A stretch of DNA of 64,000 bases from Phyllobacterium trifolii (lineage in GTDB: Bacteria > Pseudomonadota > Alphaproteobacteria > Rhizobiales > Rhizobiaceae): assembly GCF_014192095.1 (NCBI RefSeq), contig NZ_JACHXN010000003.1, positions 124,001-188,000 on the forward strand. Reading direction: 5' to 3'. The translations under genes and the position numbers were made by a program. Below the pieces are notes generated by a model that was not told where the DNA came from, made no database searches, and worked only from the letters and a program-made list of their open reading frames with translations. Shown piece after piece: positions 1-8,816 of the stretch (the first letter of the stretch is position 1; each line of letters starts with the position of its first letter).

Positions 1-184
1 CCCAGCCATCATCGTAAACATGACGGGTTTCTGCTTCGAACCTGCCGGTTGGATTGATACCGGCTCCGCGGCCGCGCCGCCGTTGATGGTCAACCCGCAG
101 GCCAGCTTCCTCGATCAACGCGTTCGCATGTTGTGCACGGCCCTGACCAAAGGCAGCCTTGTCTGCTTGCACCACAATGTTCAT
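1..184 (-). CDS. PA0069-family radical SAM protein, N-terminal part only
   Basis: Truncated by the left edge of the window; about 61 N-terminal codons are visible. The reading frame starts at the ATG whose first base is 184, preceded on the minus strand by AAGGAG with about 8 nt spacing. The peptide contains RRRGRGAGINPTGRFE followed by a DDGW motif, which I recognise as the conserved N-terminal signature of the PA0069/Rv2578c-like radical SAM family (spore photoproduct lyase-related fold). The Cys-x3-Cys-x2-Cys iron-sulfur motif of that family would lie beyond the window. The substrate of the family is unknown. The family call comes from the signature alone. Confidence 0.7.
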   Translation of the reverse strand, partial: MNIVVQADKAAFGQGRAQHANALIEEAGLRVDHQRRRGRGAGINPTGRFEAETRHVYDDGW

Positions 185-335
185 TTGCCTTGTCTCCTTT
201 GGCAGGGAGCGAAACGAGTCGCTCGTCATAGCCGCAACATGAATCTATTCCTAGCAAACTTTGAGAACAAATCAAGAACAATCTTCGCCGAAAGGAGTGA
301 TGGAATTTCTTATAATAATACTATATTGGCTCCTG

Positions 336-848
336 ATGATTTCCGTCCTGATTGAAACCCAAAATTCGGATGAGGCTTTGGCGAGGACGCTCAGCGGTCT
401 GGTCGGCGGCGCCGTGGAAGGCATTTTGAGCGATGTGATCATCATCGATCAGGGCTCTGTCGATCAGACCCATCGTGTTGCCGATGCTGCCGGATGCATC
501 TTTCTGCAGGACCAGACTTTGATCGATGGTTTCAGGCGGGCGCGTAGCGAATGGTTTCTGTTTCTCGAGCCTGGCGCGCGACTTCTGGATGGTTGGATGG
601 AGCCCGCGGCAGTACATGTAGAGCGCATGCAAGGGCCTGCTTGCTTTACCCGCTCGCACACTCATCGCAGGCCGTTTCTGAGCCGCGTATTCTCTCCTGG
701 CAACCCGTTGGCAGATGGGTTGCTCATTTCGAAGCGCCAATCAATGGCATTGTTCAGTCCAGGAAAGAAGGCGGCCGATATCGCGCGTGGGCTTGCGATG
801 AAACGGCTTCGCGCGGAGATTATTCCGGCCCCGTCAACGAAGTCCTAG
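336..848 (+). CDS. Small glycosyltransferase family 2-like protein
   Basis: About 170 residues. The N-terminus (MISVLIETQNSDEALARTL) and the following VIIIDQGSVDQTHRVAD resemble the GT-A nucleotide-binding half of family 2 glycosyltransferases, where a strand ending in D-x-GS-x-D binds the nucleotide sugar. It is much shorter than a normal GT2 enzyme, so it may be a reduced, possibly non-catalytic form; substrate unknown. An upstream in-frame ATG at 300 sits only 2 nt from AAAGGAG, too close to be comfortable, and residues before position 336 do not look like the family, so I chose 336. Its 3' end overlaps the convergent moaB by 4 nt. Confidence 0.6.
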   Translation: MISVLIETQNSDEALARTLSGLVGGAVEGILSDVIIIDQGSVDQTHRVADAAGCIFLQDQTLIDGFRRARSEWFLFLEPGARLLDGWMEPAAVHVERMQGPACFTRSHTHRRPFLSRVFSPGNPLADGLLISKRQSMALFSPGKKAADIARGLAMKRLRAEIIPAPSTKS

Positions 849-1396
849 CCCTTGCCGCCGCGCGTCAGATGTTCATCCAGCCGCGGCATGATCTCGACGA
901 AATTACACGGCATGTGCCGGTAATCCAGCTGGTACTGCAGAATATTATCCCAAGCGTCTCTACAGGCGCCGGGCGAACCGGGCAGAACGAAAACGAAGGT
1001 CGCATTGACGACGCCGCCGGTTGCCCGTGATTGAATCGTCGAAGTGCCGATCTTGTCGTAGGAAATGCGGTGGAACACTTCGGAAAAGCCGTCCATGCGC
1101 TTTTCAAAGATCGGCTCGAGCGCTTCCGGAGTAACATCGCGGCCGGTAAAACCGGTGCCGCCGGTGGTGATGATCACGTCGATTTGCGGGTCTTTTGACC
1201 ATGAAAGCACGCGATCTCGAATTTTCTCGGCGTCATCGGTAACGATGGTGCGCTCTGCCAATATATGACCTGCGGCGAGAAGCCTCTCGGACAATGTGGT
1301 TCCCGATTTGTCATCTTCGAGCGTGCGGGTATCGGAAACCGTCAGGACGGCGATCTTGACCGGTACAAACGGTCGTGTCTCATCGATCCGGGCCAA
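845..1396 (-). CDS. moaB: Molybdenum cofactor biosynthesis protein B
   Basis: About 183 residues of the MoaB/MogA fold, which acts in molybdopterin adenylylation during molybdenum cofactor assembly. The N-terminal KIAVLTVSDTR strand and the TTGGTGFTGRDVTPEA motif (residues about 77-92) are diagnostic. Start choice: AAAGGAG on the minus strand lies 7 nt before a TTG at 1396, giving a protein beginning M-ARIDETR, whereas longer ATG starts run into ispE. The ribosome-binding site lies inside the last codons of ispE and the two genes are 2 nt apart, so translation is probably coupled. Cytoplasmic. Confidence 0.9.
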   Translation of the reverse strand: MARIDETRPFVPVKIAVLTVSDTRTLEDDKSGTTLSERLLAAGHILAERTIVTDDAEKIRDRVLSWSKDPQIDVIITTGGTGFTGRDVTPEALEPIFEKRMDGFSEVFHRISYDKIGTSTIQSRATGGVVNATFVFVLPGSPGACRDAWDNILQYQLDYRHMPCNFVEIMPRLDEHLTRGGKG

Positions 1397-1398
1397 GC

Positions 1399-2280
1399 TC
1401 AGCTCCTTTCCATGCCATTGTGTGTGGCAACAACGAACCAACCCGGCTGAGCCCGCTTGAGCGCCGCTGCCGCAGCTTCGGCCTCTTGGTCGCTGCCGTA
1501 AATTGCAAAACAGGTACCGCCGGAACCGGACATGCGCACCAGTCGAGGATCGGTGTTACGCAACGCCGTCATAACATCGCCGATTGCCGGAGTGAGCATT
1601 TCAGCCGCTGAAAAGAGATGGTTGTCGGTCTGCCTGAGATAGTTGCAGACATCGTGCACGCTGGAGAGCTTGGGCAGGTTGGGAAGAGACTGGTTGTCCC
1701 GCTTTGCAAGCGCCGAAAAGACTTGAGGGGTTGAGGTTGCTACACCACTATTGACGAGGACCATCGGCAAATGCGGAAAGTCGTCGATACCTTCGATTTC
1801 CTCGCCGATGCCTCGTGCAATCAATGGCTGGCCATACAGACACATGGGGACATCAGCGCCCAAGGTCAGACCGATTGCAGCCAGTTCGTCCGTTTCGATA
1901 CCCCAGAGCGCTGTCAGCGCCCGCAAAGTGGCTGCGGCATCGCTCGAACCGCCGCCGATACCGGAAGCGATCGGAAGGCGTTTTTCAAGATGAATAGCAA
2001 CAGGAAGAGCTGCCTTTTCGGGAAACCGGGCGCGCAGAGCGTTCCTTGCCTTGAGTACGAGGTTGGTTTCGTCATCGGGCAAAGTTCGTCCAAAGGGACC
2101 TGACACTTCGAAGGAATCGACCGGCGCTCGCTTCACGCTCACCTTGTCGCCGACATGCGCAAACACAACCAGGCTGTCGAGCAGATGATAGCCGTCATCC
2201 CTGCGCCCAGTAACATGCAGGGCAAGATTGATCTTGGCCGGGGCGATCAAGCTGATCGTACGCTCTACACTGTCCAGCAT
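1399..2280 (-). CDS. ispE: 4-diphosphocytidyl-2-C-methyl-D-erythritol kinase
   Basis: IspE phosphorylates CDP-methylerythritol in the non-mevalonate (MEP) isoprenoid pathway. The 293-residue protein has the GHMP-kinase signature: PAKINLAL near residues 14-21, DGYHLLDSL at 29-37, and the ATP-binding loop PIASGIGGGSSDAAA at about 103-117. Length is normal for the family. It is followed at 2 nt by moaB and preceded within 7 nt by a small membrane-protein gene, all leftward, suggesting one transcript. dxs and ispH of the same pathway lie elsewhere in the window. Confidence 0.96.
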   Translation of the reverse strand: MLDSVERTISLIAPAKINLALHVTGRRDDGYHLLDSLVVFAHVGDKVSVKRAPVDSFEVSGPFGRTLPDDETNLVLKARNALRARFPEKAALPVAIHLEKRLPIASGIGGGSSDAAATLRALTALWGIETDELAAIGLTLGADVPMCLYGQPLIARGIGEEIEGIDDFPHLPMVLVNSGVATSTPQVFSALAKRDNQSLPNLPKLSSVHDVCNYLRQTDNHLFSAAEMLTPAIGDVMTALRNTDPRLVRMSGSGGTCFAIYGSDQEAEAAAAALKRAQPGWFVVATHNGMERS

Positions 2281-2286
2281 TTGAAA

Positions 2287-2472
2287 TCAGTCTTTGCGCA
2301 AACGGTATTCGCCCGTCTCGGGATCCTGCACCAATGTTCCTTGCGCACGATTCTGCACTTCTTTTTCCGCTTCGCGAACCCGCTCTGAAACGCGCTGCGC
2401 CTCTTTCTTGAACGAGCGATAGCCGTAAAAGGCAGCACAGCCGACCAGAGCGAAAAAGATCAATTGTGGCAT
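2287..2472 (-). CDS. Small single-pass membrane protein of unknown function
   Basis: A 61-residue protein: an N-terminal hydrophobic helix (about residues 3-18, LIFFALVGCAAFYGY) followed by a highly charged, probably helical segment rich in Arg, Lys and Glu (about 20-45) and a polar tail with QDPETGEYRLRKD. This layout suggests an inner-membrane anchor with a cytoplasmic coiled tail. Function not recognised. It lies 7 nt upstream of ispE on the same strand and is probably co-transcribed. The compact in-frame placement between two real genes is the main reason to accept it. Confidence 0.7.
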   Translation of the reverse strand: MPQLIFFALVGCAAFYGYRSFKKEAQRVSERVREAEKEVQNRAQGTLVQDPETGEYRLRKD

Positions 2473-2551
2473 CGTCCCAACCTCGAAAACCAGATGTTCT
2501 GAGTATTAATAGCACGCCACTGCGGGCTTGCCAAAATTCGCGGCGCTCAGA

Positions 2552-3409
2552 TCATAGCCCAAATCGCGACCAAAGCGCCCGTTCCTCGGCAGCGCTGACT
2601 ACACCATTGGCCAGATTGGCTCCAAGCGCCTCAATTCTGGTTTCGGTAGACGGAATCTTGCGTCCGAACATGCCCCGTGGCTGCGTGATCAATTTTAGCC
2701 GGGTCTTTGGGCCGTATTGTGACTGCAGATAAGATCTTATATCGCCAAGACCATCGACAAGTCCAAGTTCAACGCCCCGCGATCCTGTCCAGAAGAGACC
2801 TGTGAACAAGTCGGGATTGTCGCTCAGTTTCTCTCCCCGCCGCTCCTTGACGAGATTGATGAACGTCTCGTGGATTTCGAGCTGAAGAGCCTTCAAATGC
2901 TCGATATCTTCCTTGTTTTCGGGCCGGAACGGATCAAGCGTTGCCTTGTTCTTTCCCGCTGTATGTACCCGGCGTTCAACACCGATTTTCTTGATGAGTT
3001 CGGTGAATCCGAAACTTGCCGAGACCACGCCAATGGAGCCGACGATGGAGGAGGGATCGGCTATGATTTCATCGCCGGCTACAGCGATCATATAGCCTCC
3101 CGAGGCCGCAACATCCTCGACGAACATGTAGACCTTCTTGTTCTTCTCCGTGGCCAGATCGCGAATGCGCCGGTAGATCAGACGCGATTGAACCGGCGAT
3201 CCACCCGGGGAATTGATGGAGATTGCCACTGCGGGTGCGTCTTTTTCTGCAAAAGCCTTCTCCAGGACAGCTGCCGTCGACGCAAGCGAGAGATTTTGCC
3301 GGAAGGGACCGCCGCCGGACATGATCACGCCGTGTAGGCGAACAACCGGAATTTCCTGATAGTCGGGACGCCAGCGACGGGGCAATAGTTTCCGGATAAA
3401 TCGAGCCAA
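2552..3409 (-). CDS. S49-family signal peptide peptidase (SppA/SohB-like)
   Basis: 285 residues, the single-domain length of S49 serine peptidases that degrade cleaved signal peptides at the membrane. It shows ISINSPGGSPVQS (about 64-76), the nucleophile motif VAASGGYMIA with Ser at about 103, and a candidate general-base Lys near 155 in GKNKATLDPF. The Ser/Lys dyad therefore looks intact. No strong signal peptide or membrane helix is seen at the N-terminus, which begins with a basic stretch (RKLLPRRWR), so it may associate peripherally. Leftward, about 80 nt upstream of the small membrane-protein gene. Confidence 0.9.
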   Translation of the reverse strand: MARFIRKLLPRRWRPDYQEIPVVRLHGVIMSGGGPFRQNLSLASTAAVLEKAFAEKDAPAVAISINSPGGSPVQSRLIYRRIRDLATEKNKKVYMFVEDVAASGGYMIAVAGDEIIADPSSIVGSIGVVSASFGFTELIKKIGVERRVHTAGKNKATLDPFRPENKEDIEHLKALQLEIHETFINLVKERRGEKLSDNPDLFTGLFWTGSRGVELGLVDGLGDIRSYLQSQYGPKTRLKLITQPRGMFGRKIPSTETRIEALGANLANGVVSAAEERALWSRFGL

Positions 3410-3481
3410 GCGTGTCTCCTGTGGCTATGTGTTGTCAGAACCATGTAGGCCACATGCAGGAAATCACAATGGGATCAAAGT

Positions 3482-4252
3482 CTAAAAAAGCGACGCCAAT
3501 CCATTATTGATGGCAATTGCCCGCTCGGTGAATGCATTTCCGGTTTCATGGTGCAAGACAAGGGCAGGATAGAGCGAGAGTCCCGCGCGGCTTCCCCTGA
3601 TACCCTTTATGACGATGCGAATGGCGGCGTCCTGCGGTCTTGGCTGCACGGGAACGATGGTCAGCCCGCCAAAGCGTCCCTCAAGCGCATCGAGCAAATC
3701 CGTTATCGATGTTGGCCGCGCGATGATCCCGATCGATCCGCCGGGCTTCACGATGGCCGCCGCCGTCCTCACCCATTTTTCCATCATGTCCTTGGTCATG
3801 ACATGCGCCTCCGCCTTTACCGGATCGGGCGTCGCACGGTCGCTAGGCTGGTTGAAGGGTGGGTTCATGATGGCGAAATCAAAGCTGTTGTCGACAAGTC
3901 CGGCGGCATTACGGGTCTTGCCTGTCAACGTTACGTCCGCCTGAAGTACCTCGGCGCGGCCGGAAAATGCGCCGTTTTCAGGCAACGCCAGCGAACTGCG
4001 CGCAAAGTCAGCCATGAAATCCGATCGTTCGATCAAGACGGCAGTTGAGCCATTGCAGCGGGAGAGCACCGCAAGGCCTGCGGCACCGGCACCGGCGCCA
4101 AGATCGGCGACCCGCCCGGTAAAATCAGTCGGCACCATGCTGGCGAGAATCATCGCGTCCACACCGGAACGGTGCCCTTTTGCAGCGGGTTGCAACAGGT
4201 AAAATCTGCCGCGATGAAACGCGTCCTTCGTCTGTGAGGCATCGGCGAGCAT
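3482..4252 (-). CDS. tRNA1(Val) (adenine(37)-N6)-methyltransferase-like protein
   Basis: 256-residue class I SAM-dependent methyltransferase. The SAM-binding loop VADLGAGAGAAGL (about 48-60) and the adenine-N6 motif IV NPPFN (130-134) match the TrmN6/YfiC family, which methylates A37 of tRNA1(Val). DAMILAS near residue 32 is also typical of that family. Only 3 nt separate it from the upstream DUF2007 gene, so the two are probably translated from one message. The substrate assignment is by family; related NPPF methyltransferases act on other RNAs. Confidence 0.85.
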   Translation of the reverse strand: MLADASQTKDAFHRGRFYLLQPAAKGHRSGVDAMILASMVPTDFTGRVADLGAGAGAAGLAVLSRCNGSTAVLIERSDFMADFARSSLALPENGAFSGRAEVLQADVTLTGKTRNAAGLVDNSFDFAIMNPPFNQPSDRATPDPVKAEAHVMTKDMMEKWVRTAAAIVKPGGSIGIIARPTSITDLLDALEGRFGGLTIVPVQPRPQDAAIRIVIKGIRGSRAGLSLYPALVLHHETGNAFTERAIAINNGLASLF

Positions 4253-4255
4253 AAG

Positions 4256-4477
4256 TCAGTCGCGAAGCTCCTGTTCGATACCGGCGTCTATCAGCAATTG
4301 CCGCACTTCTTTTTCACGATCGCCATCAACCATGATGCGGCGTCCAAGAATACCAAGTGAACCCTCGAGAATGCTCATGTTCGAATCGGCAACGAAGTGG
4401 TTTATCTTCGCTTCCTTCAGCAATGATTCGACAAAAGAGATTAAAACCGGATCATTTGTGCGCAGTATTTCAATCAT
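4256..4477 (-). CDS. DUF2007 domain protein
   Basis: 73 residues from the ATG at 4477, beginning MIEILRTNDPVLISFVESLL and containing LGRRIMVDGDREKEVRQLL, which match the small DUF2007 putative signal-transducing domain (a ferredoxin-like fold). A longer frame starting at 4537 adds a peptide unlike the family, and neither start has a strong ribosome-binding site. It lies immediately upstream of the tRNA methyltransferase on the same strand and diverges from ispB. Function is not established. Confidence 0.8.
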   Translation of the reverse strand: MIEILRTNDPVLISFVESLLKEAKINHFVADSNMSILEGSLGILGRRIMVDGDREKEVRQLLIDAGIEQELRD

Positions 4478-4560
4478 TTTGACTACCGTTGCGGGGTAGC
4501 GAAAAGCGCTTCCCCCTGATTGTATGAAGCAGTGCATGGCCTTATCACGAATTTGTCACC

Positions 4561-4638
4561 CTAGTGGTCCGATTCTGACATTCGCATCCCATTTTTGCAG
4601 GACGCTCTTTGCGAATGCCAGAATCAAAGGACCACTAG
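4561..4638. repeat. Palindromic intergenic repeat, first of a tandem pair
   Basis: A 78-nt inverted repeat. Outer arms CTAGTGGTCC (4561-4570) and GGACCACTAG (4629-4638) are perfectly complementary; the inner arms at 4571-4586 and 4610-4625 match with one mismatch, leaving a loop of about 23 nt. It lies between the divergent DUF2007 gene and ispB. The gap 4478-4824 otherwise shows only the second palindrome and the ispB leader. Confidence 0.85.
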
Positions 4639-4652
4639 CAAGTTATTGGTTT

Positions 4653-4731
4653 CTAGTGGAACCTTGAATTTGACATTTGAGCATGAGCATTGCTGCCCCG
4701 CAGGACTCAAATGTCAAATTCGTTCCACTAG
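4653..4731. repeat. Palindromic intergenic repeat, second of a tandem pair
   Basis: A 79-nt inverted repeat 14 nt after the first. The left arm starts CTAGTGGAACC and ends near 4681; the right arm runs 4706-4731 and ends TTCCACTAG. Both palindromes begin CTAGTGG, end CCACTAG, and carry a TGACATT core, so they look like diverged copies of one element. A transcript through here would fold into two long hairpins. Confidence 0.85.
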
Positions 4732-4824
4732 TACAAATTTTGCGCGCCAATTCGCCGCTTGCGGGTTACAGGCTGTCAAAATAAGGTGTCGCCGCATCAG
4801 GCCAGAACCGCAGGGAGTTTCGTT

Positions 4825-5841
4825 TTGGGCGTCGTTGTCAGTCTTGACGATAAGAAAAACAATACCGGATCGGTACAGCCGCTGATTGATTTGACGGGCG
4901 CCGATATGGCCCGCGTCAACGAACTCATCCTGTCGAAAGCCGGCTCTGACGTCGAGATGATTCCGGAGGTTGCGAACCATCTGATCTCTTCCGGCGGCAA
5001 GCGTTTGCGCCCGATGATCACGCTCGCTGCTGCCCGCATGTTCGGCTACCATGGCGATGGCCATGTCAAGCTCGCGACCAGCGTCGAATTCATGCACACG
5101 GCGACACTGCTGCACGACGATGTTGTCGACGAAAGCGATCTGCGCCGGGGAAAGCGTACGGCGCGCATGATCTGGGGCAATCAGGCGAGCGTTCTGGTCG
5201 GTGATTTTCTCTTGGGCCAGGCTTTCAAGATGATGGTCGATGTTGGCTCGCTGGACGCCCTTGATGTGCTCGCAACTTCGGCGTCGGTGATTGCTGAAGG
5301 CGAAGTAATGCAGCTTGCGGCTGCAAAAAATCTCGAAACCACCGAAGACGAATATCTTGCCGTCATCAAGGCGAAGACGGCAGCGCTTTTTTCTGCAGCC
5401 GCTGAAGTCGGACCGATCATCGCTTGCGCGTCGCGGACCGACCGCCAGGCGCTCCGCTCCTATGGGCTTAATCTCGGGCTCGCCTTCCAGCTTGTCGATG
5501 ATGCCCTCGATTATGGCGGCAATGCCAAAGATCTGGGCAAGAATACCGGCGATGATTTCCGGGAGGGCAAGATTACCCTGCCGGTCGTGCTCACCTACCG
5601 GCGCGGAACACCCGAAGAGCGGCTTTTCTGGAAAGACGCGCTGGAAAACGGTGCAAATGACGACAAGGGCCTGGAAAAAGCCAAAGGATTGATGACGCGC
5701 TATGGTGCATTGAGTGATACAATACAGCGCGCCCGGCATTTTGGCGGCATCGCCCGGGATGCACTCGCTCCACTCGATCAGTCGCCGCAGAAGGATGCGC
5801 TTCTCGAAGTCATCGACTTCTGCATCAGCCGGGTCAATTAA
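4825..5841 (+). CDS. ispB: Polyprenyl diphosphate synthase (octaprenyl/decaprenyl type)
   Basis: A trans-prenyltransferase that makes the long isoprenoid side chain of ubiquinone. About 338 residues from a TTG at 4825, chosen because GGGAG lies 7 nt upstream; the longer ATG frame from 4759 adds a non-family peptide. Both aspartate-rich Mg/diphosphate motifs are present: DDVVD at about 98-102 and DDALD at about 225-229, with GGKRLRP near 58-64. The chain length made cannot be read from sequence; decaprenyl is usual in this group. Its product would feed ubiA, also in this window. The upstream region holds the two palindromes. Confidence 0.93.
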   Translation: MGVVVSLDDKKNNTGSVQPLIDLTGADMARVNELILSKAGSDVEMIPEVANHLISSGGKRLRPMITLAAARMFGYHGDGHVKLATSVEFMHTATLLHDDVVDESDLRRGKRTARMIWGNQASVLVGDFLLGQAFKMMVDVGSLDALDVLATSASVIAEGEVMQLAAAKNLETTEDEYLAVIKAKTAALFSAAAEVGPIIACASRTDRQALRSYGLNLGLAFQLVDDALDYGGNAKDLGKNTGDDFREGKITLPVVLTYRRGTPEERLFWKDALENGANDDKGLEKAKGLMTRYGALSDTIQRARHFGGIARDALAPLDQSPQKDALLEVIDFCISRVN

Positions 5842-5975
5842 TGGGTTCTTACGCTGCGTAAAGGCCCAAAACTCGGAACATTCGATCAACCTTGAGCGAA
5901 AACCGTAAAAAGGCCATGGTTTCCTTGAGGATTCGGACAATCATCTCAATTCGGGAACACAAAGAGGGTTTTGTT

Positions 5976-7778
5976 ATGCAGCGTAGTAAATTGCTTGGCT
6001 CGGTCATGGGCGCAACGCTCGCTGCGTTAACGGTGGGCGCTGCGTCCGCTCAGGCCGCGACCAACAACACACCAACGTTGAATGCGGGAACTCTTTCCGG
6101 CGCATTCCTTTCCGCGCGTACCGCCGAGCGCAGCAATGATTTCGACAGCGCAATCTCGTTCTACCGGCAAGCGCTGGCGTATGATCCGAAGAACACGGAG
6201 CTGCGCCAGAGCCTGATGCTGGTGCTGTTGACCAACGGACAGTTCAAGCAAGCACTGCCGTTAGCAGAAGAACTGAAGGCCGTTCCGGAAATCGAACGGT
6301 TTTCGCGGCTGGCTCTCGGTATCGACGCTCTCAACAGGAAACAATACCGACAGGTCGATACCCTGATGATGCTGTCGCTCCAGTCCGATCTTGATCGCAT
6401 GATAACCGGGCTGGTTGCCGCTTGGGCCAAGGCGGGCGCTGGCAAGCCGAACGAAGCGCTTTCGATGATCGACAAGTTGCAGGGGCCGGAAGGTTTCACA
6501 CTGTTCAAGACGTACAATTCCGCACTGATCGCGGATATGGCGGGCCAGAAGGATAAGGCTGCGGCGTTCTACCAGAGCGCGATCGACGACAAGACAAATG
6601 TTGCGGCAGCACCCGACACCTATGAACGTCTCGTCGAAGCCTATGCGTCATTCAAGATGCGATCGGGCGATAAGGACGGTGCACAAGCCTTGGTCAAGGA
6701 AGCCTCGGAAGTGCTTTCCGGCCGCATGGTGCTCGCTGAATTCGGCAAGCAGATTGCTGATGGGAAGACGGTAAAACCACTAATACAAACGCCGCAACAG
6801 GGCGCGGCCGAGGTGCTCTATACGGTGGCGACAGCCATCAACCGCAATGGCGGCGAAGCTTTCTCGAAGCTCTATTTGCAGATGTCCTTGCCACTTCGCC
6901 CAGATCACGATGCGACGCTGTACCAACTCGGCGATATCAGCGCCAAGCTTGAACAGTCAGACAAGGCGATCGACTATTTCGGCAAGATTTCTGCGGATTC
7001 TCCCTATAGCCGCGATGCCGAGATGCAACTCGCCATCAATCTGGCGATCCTAAAGCGCAATGACGAGGCTATCCAGCACCTCAATGGCCTGCTGAAGAGC
7101 CAACCCGAAGACATGCGCACCTATCTCGCGATCGGCAGCATCTATTCGCAAGACAAGAATTATCAGAAAGCTGCTGAGACCTACGATCAAGCTGTTGCAG
7201 CGCTGAAGGAGCCGACTCGCACCGACTGGACGATTTTCTATCAACGCGGGATCGCCTATGAGCGCCTGAAGCAATGGGACAAGGCCGAGCCGAATTTCCT
7301 CAAGGCGCTTGAACTTTATCCGGATCAGCCGCAGGTGCTGAACTATCTCGGCTATTCGTGGATCGACATGAATACCAAACTCGAGCAGGGTCTTGATCTG
7401 ATCAAGAAGGCCGTCGCAGCTCGTCCACAGGACGGCTACATCGTTGATTCCCTTGGCTGGGCCTACTACCGTCTTGGCCGCTATGATGATGCTGTGACCC
7501 AGCTTGAACAGGCCGTGAAGTTACGGGCGGAAGATGCAACGATCAACGACCATCTGGGTGACGCCTACTGGCGGGCCGGCCGCAAACTGGAAGCAACGTT
7601 CCAATGGGCGCATGCACGGGATTCCAAGCCCGAACCGGAAGACCTGGTCAAGATTGAGGAAAAGCTGAAGAACGGCCTTCCCGATGACAAGGATCCTGGC
7701 GTTGCCAAGAATGGCCCCGATGCACCGAAGCCACCTGTTGCACCAGCGCCCGCAGCGGCTCCCGACAAGAAGGGCTGA
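5976..7778 (+). CDS. Secreted tetratricopeptide-repeat protein
   Basis: 600 residues from the ATG at 5976, with GAGGG upstream. Residues 1-27 form a clear signal peptide ending ASAQA, so the protein is probably periplasmic. The body consists of degenerate TPR helices (for example NDFDSAISFYRQALAYDP, QKAAETYDQAV, GRYDDAVTQLEQAV), densest in the C-terminal half, followed by a Pro/Ala/Lys-rich tail. Such proteins are scaffolds; the partner is not evident. An in-frame extension back to 5892 would bury the signal peptide. It lies alone between ispB and glyQS. Confidence 0.85.
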   Translation: MQRSKLLGSVMGATLAALTVGAASAQAATNNTPTLNAGTLSGAFLSARTAERSNDFDSAISFYRQALAYDPKNTELRQSLMLVLLTNGQFKQALPLAEELKAVPEIERFSRLALGIDALNRKQYRQVDTLMMLSLQSDLDRMITGLVAAWAKAGAGKPNEALSMIDKLQGPEGFTLFKTYNSALIADMAGQKDKAAAFYQSAIDDKTNVAAAPDTYERLVEAYASFKMRSGDKDGAQALVKEASEVLSGRMVLAEFGKQIADGKTVKPLIQTPQQGAAEVLYTVATAINRNGGEAFSKLYLQMSLPLRPDHDATLYQLGDISAKLEQSDKAIDYFGKISADSPYSRDAEMQLAINLAILKRNDEAIQHLNGLLKSQPEDMRTYLAIGSIYSQDKNYQKAAETYDQAVAALKEPTRTDWTIFYQRGIAYERLKQWDKAEPNFLKALELYPDQPQVLNYLGYSWIDMNTKLEQGLDLIKKAVAARPQDGYIVDSLGWAYYRLGRYDDAVTQLEQAVKLRAEDATINDHLGDAYWRAGRKLEATFQWAHARDSKPEPEDLVKIEEKLKNGLPDDKDPGVAKNGPDAPKPPVAPAPAAAPDKKG

Positions 7779-7802
7779 CTGCTTGGTTCTACTTGACCGG
7801 CT

Positions 7803-7830
7803 GGAGTGCAGGTCTTAGGACGTGCACTCC
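7803..7830 (+). terminator. Hairpin between the TPR gene and glyQ
   Basis: GGAGTGCA (7803-7810) pairs perfectly with TGCACTCC (7823-7830); inside it, after a G-G mismatch, GTC pairs with GAC around a TTAG loop. Only a weak T-rich sequence follows, so it could be a Rho-independent terminator of the TPR gene, an mRNA-stabilising hairpin, or part of the glyQ leader. Confidence 0.4.
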
Positions 7831-7856
7831 GTTCCTAGTTGTCAAAGGCCCATGCG

Positions 7857-8816
7857 GTGACCGCTTCACTTCCCGATCATATGCAGCCGACCCGCTCGTT
7901 TCAGGGTCTTATCCTCACGCTTCACAATTACTGGGCCCAGCATGGCTGCGTGATCCTGCAGCCCTATGACATGGAAGTCGGCGCCGGCACGTTCCATCCG
8001 GCAACGACCCTGCGCTCGCTTGGACCAAAACCATGGAAGGCAGCCTATGTGCAGCCTTCGCGCCGCCCCAAGGACGGCCGCTACGGTGAAAATCCGAACC
8101 GCTTGCAGCACTATTACCAGTACCAGGTGATCATGAAGCCATCGCCGCCCAATCTGCAGGAGCTCTATCTCGGTTCTCTGCGGGCGATCGGTCTTGATTC
8201 GTTGCTGCACGATATCCGTTTTGTCGAGGATGACTGGGAGAGCCCGACCCTCGGCGCCTGGGGGCTTGGCTGGGAATGCTGGTGCGACGGCATGGAGGTT
8301 TCGCAATTCACCTATTTCCAGCAGGTCTGCGGCATCGAGTGTGCACCGGTTTCTGGCGAATTGACCTACGGTCTCGAACGGCTCGCCATGTATGTGCAGG
8401 GCGTCGACAATGTCTACGACCTGAACTTCAATGGCCTCGAAGGCGATGAAAAAGTGACCTATGGCGACGTGTTCCTGCAAGCCGAGCAGGAGTATTCGCG
8501 GCACAATTTCGAGCATGCGAACACTGCCATTCTGCTGCGGCATTTCGAGGATGCGGAAGCCGAGTGCGAGGCACTCCTGCGCGCCGGTGCCCCCAAGGCG
8601 GGTGACAATAGCCCGCTGCACAAGATGGTACTGCCGGCCTACGACCAGTGCATCAAGGCCTCGCACGCCTTCAATCTTCTCGATGCGCGCGGTGTCATTT
8701 CGGTGACCGAGCGCCAGAGCTATATTCTGCGGGTCCGCAACCTCGCCAAGGCATGCGGCGAGGCCTTCCTGCTGACTGAAGCCGGCGGCGTCAATCTTAA
8801 AAGCGAGTCCGTGTAA
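7857..8816 (+). CDS. glyQ: Glycyl-tRNA synthetase alpha chain
   Basis: Catalytic alpha subunit of the tetrameric bacterial glycyl-tRNA synthetase, charging tRNA-Gly in the cytoplasm. Motifs such as [35 protein letters not shown] and [19 protein letters not shown] are characteristic. Start is uncertain: GTG at 7857 has AAAGG 8 nt upstream, while TTG 7839 and ATG 7881 are alternatives; conserved sequence begins around [13 protein letters not shown]. Its stop codon overlaps the glyS start (TAATG). Confidence 0.95.
   Translation: MTASLPDHMQPTRSFQGLILTLHNYWAQHGCVILQPYDMEVGAGTFHPATTLRSLGPKPWKAAYVQPSRRPKDGRYGENPNRLQHYYQYQVIMKPSPPNLQELYLGSLRAIGLDSLLHDIRFVEDDWESPTLGAWGLGWECWCDGMEVSQFTYFQQVCGIECAPVSGELTYGLERLAMYVQGVDNVYDLNFNGLEGDEKVTYGDVFLQAEQEYSRHNFEHANTAILLRHFEDAEAECEALLRAGAPKAGDNSPLHKMVLPAYDQCIKASHAFNLLDARGVISVTERQSYILRVRNLAKACGEAFLLTEAGGVNLKSESV

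Noticed and set aside
4714-5940. A 408-codon open frame antisense to ispB, extending beyond it on both sides
   Set aside because: No family resemblance and it lies opposite a clear gene; it is a codon-bias shadow of ispB.
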